Shown here piece by piece: positions 10,489 to 21,537 of a DNA stretch of 64,000 nt. The notes beneath the pieces were generated by a model, which saw only the letters and a program-made list of their open reading frames with translations, did not search any database and had not been told where the DNA came from. Numbering within the stretch: position 1 is the first letter of the stretch; every line of letters starts with the position of its first letter. A program made the position numbers and the translations under genes. The DNA lies in the NCBI GenBank assembly GCA_020744225.1, contig JAGMWG010000005.1:1798001-1862000 (forward strand), given 5' to 3'. The DNA comes from Paraphoma chrysanthemicola (Eukaryota; Ascomycota; Dothideomycetes; Pleosporales; Phaeosphaeriaceae).

Positions 10489-12225
10489 CTAATTCACAAC
10501 AACCAGCGGTCGAGGCGTCAACCTCGTTCCATGGCTGAACAAATTATCCGGATCATACTTATGCTTAACATCCTCAAGGCGCTTCACATTCGCACCGAAA
10601 ATCTCATTGGCTTCGACATCAGCATCTATGTCGTTGATCAGTATGTAACGCTCCCACTTCCCACGAAAACAGCCCTGTGAACTTACTCGCATAATTCCCA
10701 TACTGTCCCACGCCACCATCCTCGGATCGCCCTGCCGCCGTCTCCGAGGCCTTTTTGAGCAGATTGCGCGAAAACGTGCGGATCTCGTTGTCGAGCGCTG
10801 GATCGAACCTATTCTTCATGAGCTGGTAATTTCCTGGGGAAAGACGGAAAACTTACCACTTCATCTGTATTGCAACGTTATAGTAATCGCCCCGATTCGC
10901 AAACGCAGTTTCGCCATTCGGCACCTCGACAATCTTCTTATACGGAACTGTTTCAAACAGCATCAGACTCTCGTTCAGACGCTCATGACCTTTGGTCGTG
11001 AATTCCGTAAACTCTGTGTGCAGAGCTTGAACATAGGCTGGGTCGAGCGGCAGTTTGAACGCCCCGCCGCCGAATTGCTTGCGGCCCTCGAAGCCCGCGG
11101 CATGGTTGAGAAGCGAGTTGAGTTTTTCATAAGGGATCATCGAGGACATGTTTGCTATGGGCCCAAGCTCGAAGAGATCGGCGAAGAAAGCTTTCCCTTG
11201 TTCTTCGGTGCCGTTGTAGAATAGCTGTGTGAGCACGACTGGTGCGTTTCCTGGTGGGGGAGCAGAGAAACCCCACATCAAGGCCTGGTTTCCGTCGGTG
11301 GTTTCGTGGAATTTGTTGGCGAACTTGACGATTTCGGGGAGTTTGTCGGGGAGGAAAATGAGCGGGCCAGCGAAGACGGGGTTCTTTTGCTCGAAGCCGC
11401 GGAAGGTGAAGGATGTTACCACGCCAAAGTTTGCGCCGGCGCCGCGAATCGCCCAGAAGAGGTCTGGGTGTTGAGTGGAAGAGGCAGTGATATGTTCACC
11501 GGAGGCGAGGACGATTTCGACGGATTCGAGAACGTCTGGGAGGGGTGGTTAGGAGAGGACATCGTTTGTTGTAGAGTTACTTACCGATTGTTAGACCGTA
11601 TTTTCCGCTGAGATAGCCATATCCACCTCCGAGTGTGAGACCTGCTACGCCAGTGTGGTTGACAGTACCACCGACGGTAGCGAGGCCATACTTGGCGGCT
11701 TCGACATCAACGTCTTCCCAAATCGTGCCACCTTCGGCTTTGATGGTTTTAGCCGTTGGGTCAACGGTGACTTTCCGCATCTTGGAGAGATCAATGACGA
11801 TGCCATCTTCGATTGAAGCAGCTCCTGATGTTGAGTGACCGCCGCCGCGGACAGTGAAGGGAATTTTGTGCTTGCGGATGATGGCCAGAGTTGCAGACAC
11901 ATCATCAGCTGAGGTGGCGAGTACCACACCAGACTGAGGTATGTTAGCACTAATTCGTCTTTCGACTCTGCTCGCTGCATATAAGAATGATCGAAACTAT
12001 TATCTCTCTCCCTTCTTTTCCAACCACTTGGTACACCTAGGTCCTACTTCCATGGAGATTGTTCTTGGAATGATGAATACATACTGCTCGTTTGATACAA
12101 TGCTCGCTCCACCTCTCGATACTCTTTTCATACTTCGCACCGTCCTCCGGCAGAAGGACTTCTGCTTTGGAATCCTTCAAAAGGTTCTTGAGAGAAGAGT
12201 AGTCAAAAGTAGAAGCTGAGCCCAT
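10489..12225 (-). CDS. FAD-linked oxidoreductase, berberine-bridge-enzyme type
   Basis: Enzymes of the PCMH-type FAD family oxidise sugars, alcohols or secondary metabolites using covalent FAD. Exons 12225-12085, 11933-11585, 11535-10857, 10808-10687 and 10625-10489 give 475 aa. The FAD-binding domain has RGGGHSTSG with the expected flavin-linking His (H80), then GGTVNHTGVAGLTLGGGYGYLSGKYGLTID. The Cys that makes bicovalent FAD in plant BBEs is replaced here by Leu-Ser, so attachment is probably through His only. The C-terminal BBE motif is KHKYDPDNLF. No signal peptide is visible, which suggests an intracellular enzyme. The fourth junction uses AATAG/G, restoring KW-FDPALDNEIR. The substrate cannot be told, and no biosynthetic cluster surrounds it. 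Confidence 0.88.
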
Positions 12226-13076
12226 TGTGATCGTTTTATTTCCGGTGATCTGATTCGAATATGCTTTCGTACGGTGAGAGGGCAGCTATATATGTATGCT
12301 TCTCCTCGAGTTGCTCTTCTCGGATGGAGATACGAAGTGGCTGGAGCACAGACAATGGCACTCTAATCGTATATGTTTCAGCCGTGTGTACCTGTACATC
12401 GTCAGGAAAGTGCGACTCCAACTTTTGTACTTGGGAAGTACTACCCCGAATCTTGCTCGGATTGAAACACAAGCCTATTGCACGGTCTTACTGATATGTC
12501 CGGGACGGCCGTGATGTGAATCTGCTCTAGGTCTTCTTATACACACACGTCTGAGAGCTGACGGCTGATGGTAGGTTGGCTGAACAGCGGACGTAAAGGT
12601 GGCGCAGGTGGGGTACTGAGCTGAGGTCTTTCAAGTTCGCACTGTAGAAGTGGGCCTGGCACAGCTCACCTGGAGGGATCATCGAGCCTCATTGGTTGCT
12701 ATTACAAGACAGCAGAGAGAGTGGAGTTTGTAAGCTTATGTTTACTGATTCCGAGAAGCTGCCGCAACTGTATGATAGTCGTAGCACAACCGTGATCGAG
12801 CAACAGACAGTCGGCATTTGTAAGATCTTGCTGCAAAGCTCCGACTAATAAGGCTTAGCAGCCACGTTCTAGTCGATCACTGATGACTATATGGTGTCGC
12901 TGGAGGTTGGCGTTGCTTTCATTAAGCGACCGAAGCGCAGTGGAAACGTCTGAGATGTGATTGGATGGACCCTGGTTCTAAATAGGAATGGCGCGTTTTG
13001 CGGAGTGAAGATGCGGCGAACTTCGTCTTCCGCGCCATGGGATTGCGTGACGGCGTCGCAAACATCTTGCACGAAA
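12226..13076. other. Divergent intergenic region, FAD oxidoreductase / RSM22
   Basis: Contains both promoters. An in-frame upstream ATG at 12957 would add 40 residues to Rsm22, but the internal start fits a mitochondrial presequence better. No distinct regulatory motif recognised. Confidence 0.5.
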
Positions 13077-15485
13077 ATGCTTAAGACGAAGGGCCTGCAG
13101 ACTGTCTGTTTGTCATGCCGACTCAGTCTTGCCATATCCCGAGCGCGTAACGCACGATTACCCTACCAAGCACAGCGTGTGCCGCAAAAGTTTCGACCGA
13201 CCGCAACGAATGTCCTAACACAACGAAGGGCAATATCCACCACAACTGTACGAAAGCAAGTTGAACAGGAGCGCTTACCGACCTCGGAAGAGCTTACTCC
13301 AACTCCAACCGAGCAAGTGAACATCGAGGTCAACGTTCGGAGAGCGAGACAACAATTTGGCGATGCTCTACCGCGAGGGCACTTGAGCGATGTCGAGTAC
13401 AAGGTTTACGAGAGACTGTATGGCGAACCCGTCTTCGTGGATACCGTAGAAGAATTACAGGAAGTGGATGCAGAGGCGGAGGAGATTATCGAGGAAGAGC
13501 AACCAGATGGCTCTGTTGTTCTACTGCGGAGGGGCGCTAATGGCGAATTGGAGGAGATTGAATTGTCAGAGGAAGTAGAGCCTCTGGAGGAAGATGAAGT
13601 TGCGGAGCTGGATGAGACGACCATGACGGCAGAAGAGTGGGAATCAGTCAATGAGGAGAAGGCGCAGAAGTACCACGACGGCGTCTACGAGCAGAGCCGT
13701 TTGGCGCAAGAAGACGCAGAAGCTCTGGCAGAGAACGAAGAAGCGGAAGAAGATGACGACTTCATGCGCGCCCACCCTTTGACCGTCGCAGGTCGCTTCA
13801 AGCCCGCTCCTTCAACCGTCTTCCTTCCCAAAGAGACCCTCGTCGATCCGACCGCACTCCTTCTCACACGCGCGAACCACAAACACCTTACTGAGTCTTC
13901 GAATCGCATCTTCGGTGGTAGAGGCCTGCCCTTTTCTGCGAGTACTCCACCAGCACGGTTGGGAAGAGAGCAGAAGCCGATACCGCTGGATCCTTCACAG
14001 GCAGACATGGGCAACATCGAGGCAGATGCATACATAGCTTCAGTACAGCCGGGCACCTACGCCAGTGTCATGAGTGCTTTGGTTGAAGTCCGCCGTCGAT
14101 TGGGCACACCATGGATGGAGCGTATATTGCAGAAGAAGGGCGGTATGATCCTAGACGCTGGGTCTGGAGGTGTGGGTGTACTTGCATGGCACGAGATTCT
14201 ACAAGCGGAGTGGCAGCGCATGCACGAAGAGTCGGGTAACACGTCGCATGGTACTGCACCACTCGGAAAAGCCACTGTTCTGGCAGGGTCAGACACACTG
14301 AGGCACCGTGCCAGTCGGCTGCTCGAGAACACCACTTTCATTCCACGACTACCCGACCTGGTTGCAGCAGAAGACGAGAACAACGAGCAGCAACCTCGCA
14401 AGGTCTACGACATCGTCATCGCTCCGCATACTCTCTGGTCTCTCAGACAAGAATACCTCCGCAAAGAGCAGGTCGAGAAGTACTGGTCCCTCCTCAACCC
14501 CAAAGGAGGCGTCCTCATTCTCCTCGAGAAAGGTCTTCCGCGAGGCTTTGAAGTTGTAGCCGCTGCCCGCGAACACCTTCTGAACAAGCACATCTCCTCT
14601 CCGAACGCCACAGCTATCGAAGAGACCGTCGATTCGCAAGTATCCAAACCGGACGAAGACACACGCTTCACCCCGAAGGAAACAGGCATGATCATTGCCC
14701 CTTGCACGAACCACGCCCCATGCCCCATGTACGCATCACCCGGCGTCTCCCAAGGCCGCAAGGACTTCTGCTTCTTCTCCCAACGCTACATCCGCCCACC
14801 CTACCTGCAACGCATCCTCAACGCCAAAGACAAGAACCACGAAGACGTCCAATTCAGCTACCTCGCCGTACAACGCGGCCGCGACCAACGCCTTCCCGAA
14901 CACGACCTCATCGGCCGCGGCTTCGAGCAGACCGACAAGACAACAACAGCAGCGTTTGCAGGCCACGAGTGGAAGAACATCACGCCTTCGTCCACAGACG
15001 CAGATAAGATCGATGCAGACTTGCAAACACCACAAGATGTAAATCCGCTCACACTGCCCCGCCTCATTCTCCCCGCCCTCAAGCGTCGCGGGCACATCAT
15101 TCTCGACGTGTGCACGCCCGCAGGTACGCTCGAGCGCTGGACCGTTCCCCGGAGTTTCAGCAAGCAGGCGTTCCGCGACGCGCGCAAGGCGCGCTGGGGC
15201 GATTTATGGGCTCTGGGTGCAAAGACGCGGATCCCGAGATCTGTGCGTCTTGGTAAGCCGCAGGACGAGTTTGATAAGAAGGGCAGGAAGATGAAGAAGG
15301 CGAAGCAGGTTGTGATAGAGATTGGCGTTGGCGAGAAAGATGGGAGGAGCGTGGAAGAGGGACCGGCGAGAATCTTGAGAGGTGATAGGGATGGGAGGTA
15401 TACGAGCGATAGAAAGATCAGAGGAAGTGGTGGCAGAAAGGGCAGGAAGAAGAGTATGGATGCGGACGTTTTGGACGACTTGTAG
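13077..15485 (+). CDS. RSM22: Rsm22/METTL17 mitoribosome assembly protein
   Basis: A mitochondrial matrix factor that binds the small ribosomal subunit. It has a methyltransferase fold and, in studied homologs, an iron-sulfur cluster. Single exon, 802 aa. The chosen start (MLKTKGLQTVCLSCRLSLAI) is basic and non-acidic, like a presequence. Residues about 40-260 are variable and partly acidic. A SAM-binding-like motif MILDAGSGGVGVLAW lies near residue 357. Four cysteines fit the Fe-S cluster pattern: two in APCTNHAPCPMY (about 540-548), one in DFCFFSQR (about 563) and one in DVCTPAGTLERW (about 677). The C-terminus is highly basic (RKGRKK), as suits rRNA contact. Confidence 0.9.
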   Translation: MLKTKGLQTVCLSCRLSLAISRARNARLPYQAQRVPQKFRPTATNVLTQRRAISTTTVRKQVEQERLPTSEELTPTPTEQVNIEVNVRRARQQFGDALPRGHLSDVEYKVYERLYGEPVFVDTVEELQEVDAEAEEIIEEEQPDGSVVLLRRGANGELEEIELSEEVEPLEEDEVAELDETTMTAEEWESVNEEKAQKYHDGVYEQSRLAQEDAEALAENEEAEEDDDFMRAHPLTVAGRFKPAPSTVFLPKETLVDPTALLLTRANHKHLTESSNRIFGGRGLPFSASTPPARLGREQKPIPLDPSQADMGNIEADAYIASVQPGTYASVMSALVEVRRRLGTPWMERILQKKGGMILDAGSGGVGVLAWHEILQAEWQRMHEESGNTSHGTAPLGKATVLAGSDTLRHRASRLLENTTFIPRLPDLVAAEDENNEQQPRKVYDIVIAPHTLWSLRQEYLRKEQVEKYWSLLNPKGGVLILLEKGLPRGFEVVAAAREHLLNKHISSPNATAIEETVDSQVSKPDEDTRFTPKETGMIIAPCTNHAPCPMYASPGVSQGRKDFCFFSQRYIRPPYLQRILNAKDKNHEDVQFSYLAVQRGRDQRLPEHDLIGRGFEQTDKTTTAAFAGHEWKNITPSSTDADKIDADLQTPQDVNPLTLPRLILPALKRRGHIILDVCTPAGTLERWTVPRSFSKQAFRDARKARWGDLWALGAKTRIPRSVRLGKPQDEFDKKGRKMKKAKQVVIEIGVGEKDGRSVEEGPARILRGDRDGRYTSDRKIRGSGGRKGRKKSMDADVLDDL

Positions 15486-16339
15486 GGTGGATTAGCATTG
15501 GGCGGCGTTGGTCAAAACCACAATCACTGTAGAACATGTACATCACGACTCAAAATACCCGCTTATGACTGGGAGACACCAATGAAATCAATTCGTAAAG
15601 TAAAGCAAAGTGAACTACCGTAACCGGTTGTATCGTTTCCAAGCGCAATGGTGGCAGGCCAGACCTTCTCTCCACTTCCCCGGAAGCAGCACGCACTGAG
15701 AAGTCCATCCCCTCTAGCCGCCAACCAAAGCACCCTTCCAGTCTACCAGCCTAGCTTCATACTCTTTCGAGTTACATATGCAATTTAGTTTGTATTCGTC
15801 CCCTGATAAGCTTAACCTCCCCACAAGCTGGCAGACCATATCCGAAGGGGGAACGCACGAAGGAAAGGTGTAGGGTAACATCAAAAAACACACTGGGGCA
15901 AGGGGGGGGATTAATGCGAGGTGTGAGCCGTAAAACCAAACAAAAATCAGTCGTCATCTGGAGGGTTCCTGTGAAGGTGTGCCTAACGTTCATGGTTTCC
16001 GGCTGAATGCTGACGATTACCAAGCTGCTGAGTAGTGATATCGCCTGTCCAGTTTCTGTGCCAGTAAGAAAGTTCCATGTAGGTCGAGCCTCCAGATGTG
16101 GGGACAGTCGTCGATGAACCAAGGGGCTGAGTAGCGGCAAGACAACAAAGAGTCCTGCCAGATCTAATATGAGGTTATCGACGATTTGCTCCCGTGAGCC
16201 GATGTTGAGCAGGAGCGACTGCCGTCCAAAAAATTGCCAGGACGGCGGTGCCGCATTTCCCATTCGTTGTGCAGAGCCGGGTCACAATAGCCCGTTCCGC
16301 GAGAGAGTTGAGATGACGAATCGAAAGCCGCATCATGAA
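15486..16339. other. Convergent intergenic region, RSM22 / casein kinase I
   Basis: Holds the two 3' UTRs. A 163-codon open frame at 15772-16263 (minus) has no recognisable domain and probably lies in the kinase 3' UTR. A run of nine G's sits at about 15905. Confidence 0.5.
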
Positions 16340-17740
16340 TCAGTAGCCGCCGGATGCATACTGATCCCCGCCACGCTTATTTGCCGAACGAAGCTGCCTG
16401 AACAGAAAGGGAGGTTAGTAAATTCTGTCTGGGGCGTCCCCAGCGCCAAGCGTATCGAACACCAAACGCAGAGGAGAGGAGTCCTTACGAGGATCAGATA
16501 TGTCGAACTCACATTCCGGTGCCCTCCTGGCGTGCATTCACCGGTCCGCGCTTGGTGCCTGCCGCAGTTCCAGCGTTGGCAGCGGCAGTGGTGGTGACGT
16601 GACGCCCGCGGCCCTTGTCGTCCTCCTCGCCCTGGCCCTGGTTGGCGGCCTGAGCAATGGCCTGGGCATTCTTCTGGTACTTGTATACGGTCCAGTCGAA
16701 CACGTAATCGTACTGGAAGCCTTCACGGACGAACAGATCACGGAAGATCTTGCGGAGGTACGAGTAGTCCGGCTTGTCATCGAAGCGGAGGGAACGGGTG
16801 TAGTTCAGGTAGATGGCGAACTCGTTAGGAAAGCCACGGCAAAGGACCTCGGTAGGAGTGGTCATCTTCTTCTCCATGATGCGGTCGTATTTCTGTTTCT
16901 TAGTGGCCGCCTTAAGACCCTGCCAGGGAAGGGAACCACGGCAGAAGTACAACATCACATATCCAAGGGACTCCATGTCATCACGACGGGACTGTTCTGA
17001 TGGCTGTCAGCAATGATGTCATGTTGCAGGTAGTGTGAGTACTCACCGACACCCAAGTGGGTGTTGATGCTGGCGTAGCGAGCGGTGCCCGTCAGGTTCT
17101 TGTTCTCTCTGTACGGGATGTGGAAGTGCGTCTTGGGATCGCGGTACTTCTTGGCCAGACCAAAATCAATAACATTGACCTGGTTGCCGCGCTTGCCAAT
17201 GCCCATGAGGAAGTTGTCTGGCTTGATATCGCGGTGGATGAAGGACTTGGCGTGGATGTACTCGATGCGGGAGATGAGCTGATCGGCGAGCAGGAGAACC
17301 GTCTTCAGCGAGAACTTGCGGTTGCAGAAGTTGAAGAGGTCCTCGAGGGAAGGACCGAGCAGATCCAGGACCATGGCGTTGTAGTCGCACTCGGTGCCGA
17401 ACCAGCGCACGAAGGGGATGCCGACGCCGCCAGCGAGGGATTTGTAGACGCGGGCCTCATATTCGAGCTGAGGGTGCTTGGCCTTGACGCTCTCGAGCTT
17501 GATGGCGATCTCCTCGCCGGAGATGATGTTGGTACCTATGCACGGTTAGCTATGGTGAGGCTGGTAGACGGCAGAGACATACCCAGGTAGATGTCACCGA
17601 AAGAGCCGCTGCCAATCTTGCGGCCGATTCTGTACTTGTTGCCGACACGGAGATCCTGCGATTGTCAGCCCTGCGTCCAGCTTTGACATGTGCATCTGCA
17701 TTGTGCAAACGAGTGGGGTTTAGCGTACCATTGTCGTCAT
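16340..17740 (-). CDS. Casein kinase I, Hhp1/CK1-delta type
   Basis: A Ser/Thr kinase of the CK1 delta/epsilon group, acting in DNA repair, circadian timing and septation in fungi. Exons 17740-17729, 17655-17583, 17535-17047, 16996-16513 and 16397-16340 give 371 aa. The first exon codes only for MTTM, giving the classic start MTTMDLRVGNKYRIGRKIG. Catalytic features are IGSGSFGDIYLG (Gly loop), AIKLES, HRDIKPDNF (about residue 130), DFGLAKKYRD and the CK1 hallmark GTARYASINTHLGVEQSRRDD. The last exon is inferred: the unspliced frame stops at GTGM, but GTGAGT/TTCAG splicing adds QLRSANKRGGDQYASGGY, which looks like fungal CK1 tails. Confidence 0.94.
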
Positions 17741-19931
17741 GATTGCTGCGGGTGCAACCTCTGTGAGGCTGGCCTGTGGTTGAGGGTGTGGGTGTTGGGG
17801 AGTGTCGGGCGAGACACGGGGGAGGTGGTGTTGTTTTGAGGTTCAGCCTGCTGCGGACGGACCGGTCAGTATGAGGCTTTTGCCAACAAGGCGGTGAGTA
17901 AGCGGAGCGGGCAGCCAAGAGCCGAGGGTCAGAGAGTAGAGAGTGAGGGCAAGGTGATGCAAGGGCGTAGGAGAGCTTGTCGTGGGGATAAATAGAGCAG
18001 CTGGGGCAGCAGGCACTGGGTGGGGACCGTGTGCTGGGTTTGGACTTACAGGGCGTGAATGAGGAGCCCAACGGCGGGTAACGGCACCGCGGATTATGAG
18101 CAACAGCGAGGAAAACGTTTGCTCCTAGGCAACAGGGGCAGTCAGAAAGCTGCACGCAGTGGGACAGCTGAAAGCCTCGAGAATGCACACAGCAGATGTG
18201 GTGCTGAGAGCAGGATGGAAGGAGACGCAGAGGTGCAGACGGAGGAGGACGTCGCTCTTGCCAAAGCTTGGCTGGGCGCAGCACACGTGATGGCCCTACA
18301 CAGTACCCGTGGACTTTCACCCGTCCACGGTGCGGTGTAGCGAGCCCGCCGATCGCGTCTCTAGCTGCCGCACCGGCTCACTTTCAACCAGATTCGAACA
18401 CGGTCTTCACAGATTTCTTCTCTGAGGCCGAGGCTGGACGCATGCACAACAGTGGGCTGCACTGCGCAGAACCCACATAGCCGCGAGAATACATCGTACA
18501 GCTCTTAGATGAGCTTCCTCGGCATCGAAGATGTCGAAGATGGGCTCGCTGGGCTCGGAAGTTTGGCTACCCAGCACAGCAGAAGCTCATTCTTCGACGC
18601 CCGGACAGTTCGCCGGGATATGCGTTGTCAGAAGGCATCAGGGCGTTTCATGTCCCATCGCCTGATGGACGCATCGTGCCGACGGCCTGTTGCAACCCCT
18701 TTATGCATCTCTTGTTGGCTGCCAAATTCGACATGTACATGTTTAGATGCATAATTGATTACCACGCTTCCAAAAGCTAGATTGCCATGGATCAGCGTGA
18801 GCGTTCCATCTTTCGCAAGTGTTCAGAGATCTGCATCTGTTCTGTCTGGTGCGACCTAGTCTTTGCCATGTTCTGGCTGGCTGTTCAAGTTCCAGGCATT
18901 CGGGTTCGCCGCATTTATCGATTGTGGCAAGTCAGACGGTCAAAATCTGGTCGGCGGACAGCTGGATACGACATCGGTGAATTCAGGCCTTCGAAACAGG
19001 CAGGTTGCTCGGCTGTGCTTGCGGCTTGCGGACACCTGATGTCGGTGGCTGATTCCACACTGAAACTGTTGTCACCACCCCGTCCTCTGATATGTAAAGT
19101 AGAGACCCATGTCTCGATTTTCGCCAGATATGGTCTTAGAGTACGTCTTGGAGCTACGTGAGTATTGCGCTGCGCGTGCTCGGCGAGCCACAGCCCTACA
19201 CGTGTTGCGCGAAGTTCCTATTGGAGAACCCCAGCCCTGAAAGGTGCAGTCAAATGGAAGCATACATGCGCGAACATCTGAGGGACAAGTGCGTCATTAC
19301 TATTGATTGTTTCTAAATTGTTGGCCATGTGGTTCAGATGTTGTTGGGTATGTTGGTGCATTATTAACCAGGTATTCATGACAGCGCGACAGACTGCTCC
19401 TGACAGGTTGTGCTCCAGTTCGAGCTTCAGTAAGAGGGAGCATTGTTGACACAGATGGACTTATGATCTATCAGACTACGCAACAGTACGATAGAGAATG
19501 GTTGTAGTATAACATCCTCATCGTAGGAATGGTTCAGGCGTGCAAGATTTTCAAAATGAGTAATGGTAGTTGCATGTTGCCAATGGAAGTGAGCATGATG
19601 AAGATGGGGGCGCGCGCGAATCATTCACCTCACAAGGCAGTGACAATGTCATGCGCGGGCATATTCAAAACCCGCTGGCGGACATTGGCAAGACCAGCTG
19701 GCTCTATCCCGTCAAAGCTACAGTATTCAAGTTCGAGCGTCTCCAACATGAAACTTGTGTGGACGGTCTGATAGGAAGCGCGGATGTTCGTAGCCATTTC
19801 TGATTTGCTAGATTCTATACAGCTCCAGAGGCGAGGTCGTATTGGCGATTGTGCGCCCACGGATATGGTACAGTGCCTCTCACGATGCTCATGATCTCTC
19901 TCCCAAATCCATTACGATGGTCGGACTCGAC
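17741..19931. other. Long intergenic region (2.2 kb)
   Basis: Left part is the kinase promoter and 5' leader. Scattered short open frames (for example 18787-19161 +, 124 codons) carry no domain and no convincing splice partner. No tRNA or transposon signal seen. An unannotated non-coding transcript cannot be excluded. Confidence 0.5.
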
Positions 19932-20378
19932 TTAATGGCCGTTTGGCGCCTGGTTCTTGACGGCAGGGTTTCGCGGATCGTTCTTGTACTCGTCGGCTAA
20001 GGCAAGTCAGCGTCCGACATGACCAGCGCACATCGTGCTAGATAAGCGCAGCTAACCTGTTGCCATGGCGGTCGCAGCAGAGTTTACGCCGTAGAGGATG
20101 ACGAGACCTGGAGCTCCTGTCAGTACAATCCTTCGCGCCGTCTCTTAGCAGGCCCATGAGTTCCCATGCTCTCAATTCCAGCCACAACCCAGCTCTTGCT
20201 GCTACCTCATTGCCCGCTAGACTGATCCGAGCTCCTGAACGTACCGGAGATGTAGAATGGCCACATGGGGCGGGCTGCAAAGCTTCGTTAGCTGTCACTT
20301 CAGGTCTCGAGCACGGCGTCTTGATGTGCCAATTGACGTACCGACAGGCGCCGGGAACTTCCTTCCGAGGAGAGGCAT
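19932..20378 (-). CDS. ATP18: F1Fo-ATP synthase subunit i/j (Atp18)
   Basis: A small single-span subunit of the mitochondrial ATP synthase membrane sector, involved in dimer stability. Four short exons (20378-20342, 20274-20245, 20107-20057, 19996-19932) give 60 aa, too small for simple ORF detection. Family features are MPLLGRKFPAPVARPMWPFY, a hydrophobic helix ISGLVILYGVNSAATAM, and the conserved tail DEYKNDPRNP. Exon 3 has two in-frame acceptors 9 nt apart. The downstream one (start 20107) gives ISGLVILYG as in homologs, while the upstream one (20116) would insert Gly-Ala-Pro. Divergent from SPC19. Confidence 0.88.
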
Positions 20379-20616
20379 GATGTGAGCGATGGGATTGCAG
20401 TTGGTGAGGGTGCAATTGCGATGAGGGATGGCGTCGTTGGAGGTTGAGCTTCGGCGGTCCGGCTTGCAGAACTTCGATCTTGGCGCGTCGGGGATTCGTC
20501 GGTTAGCACCGCCGACTGTTTACCATCCCGCTTCACTACGACCCCGCGACGCGAGCATCACTGTTCAGAAAAGAGGATACACTAGTCTCGCAAGAGCACA
20601 GGAAACGAGGAAGATC
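20379..20616. promoter_or_regulatory. Shared divergent promoter ATP18/SPC19
   Basis: 238 bp between divergent starts. The SPC19 frame is open back to an ATG at 20428, which would leave only 49 bp for both promoters, an argument for the internal start. No specific element recognised. Confidence 0.45.
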
Positions 20617-21196
20617 ATGGCATCACATCTGGAGGGCTGCGTCGGCTCTCTGCGCAACAGCATGCAATTGCTCGATTCGTCCATCAACATACTGGCTGAA
20701 GGCGTGAACGACTTTCCGCGGCTCGCAAAAGTGCTCCAAACAACAAGGGTAGGTACAAGCCTACACAATTATGCTTCGTCTTTGCTGAACATTTGAACAG
20801 CACTTCGAGCTCATCTCCGAATCCGACCTGCAAACTGCACAGTCCGCTCTGCTCTCAGAAATCCGGCCCGAGGTTGACAATCTCCTCAAGCGCGTGGAAA
20901 ACTACCTTGATAAGCTCGAACGCCGCGAGCAGTCGCTCATAGCAAAATGCGACCTCAACGACGGGAGATTAGGGCGCGACAGCACGGGCGGCGCGGGAGA
21001 ACGACCGAATAGCCGCGCTGCGCAGCGGAGCGCTGGCAAGGCGATGAGCGCACAGCAAGAGCTGAGGTTCAAGCAATTGAAACAGCGGAAGGACAGGCTG
21101 AGCTACGCGGTGGAAACGTTGGAGCTACAGGCAAAGCAGCGCGAGAGACAGCTGAGGATGAGCATGGCAGCGCCACAGCAGTTTTACGATGACTGA
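20617..21196 (+). CDS. SPC19: DASH/Dam1 complex subunit Spc19
   Basis: A subunit of the outer-kinetochore DASH ring that couples chromosomes to microtubules; found only in fungi. Exons 20617-20748 and 20801-21196 give 175 aa. Conserved segments are LEGCVGSLRNSMQLLDSSI, LAEGVNDFPRLAKVLQTTRH (spanning the intron) and FELISESDLQTAQSALLSEI. A coiled coil (residues about 75-105, LLKRVENYLDKLERREQSL) and a second charged helix before the end (LKQRKDRLSYAVETLELQ) follow. The start was placed next to the conserved region. With CENP-T at 2-3.7 kb, it makes two kinetochore genes in one window. Confidence 0.9.
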
Positions 21197-21537
21197 GATC
21201 TCGTAGAGGAGGAGAATCACCCAGCTTTCGTGTTGTGGCAGCATGGATTGACACAGGCGTTTTGCATTTAAGATACCCAGGGAGTCGCGCGTAGTATTTC
21301 TGCGCAAACCAGCAGTACGAAACTTGAAATCGAGCATTAAATAGATGTTCGTATCTGCAATTGATTGTTGTTCGTCATGTGAAGCTTAACTAAGTGACAT
21401 GAGACCTGAGCTTGCGAATAGTGAACGAGCGTTGTCGCACGGACCACTCGCCGCCAAGCGCGAAACTTCGGGTTCGCAGATTCAACATCAAGCTCCGGCA
21501 GTCCAGCCATTGCATCCTCCCCACCGCTTCCGCCATC
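21197..21537. other. Short intergenic region SPC19/ATP16
   Basis: 341 bp holding the SPC19 3' UTR and the ATP16 promoter and leader. Nothing else seen. Confidence 0.5.

Noticed and set aside
17057..17590. 177-codon frame opposite casein kinase I
   Set aside because: Shadow of kinase codons; it also runs across a kinase intron.
18787..19161. 124-codon frame starting with ATG in the 2.2-kb intergenic region
   Set aside because: No domain or conserved motif and no splice partners; length is within chance for this composition.
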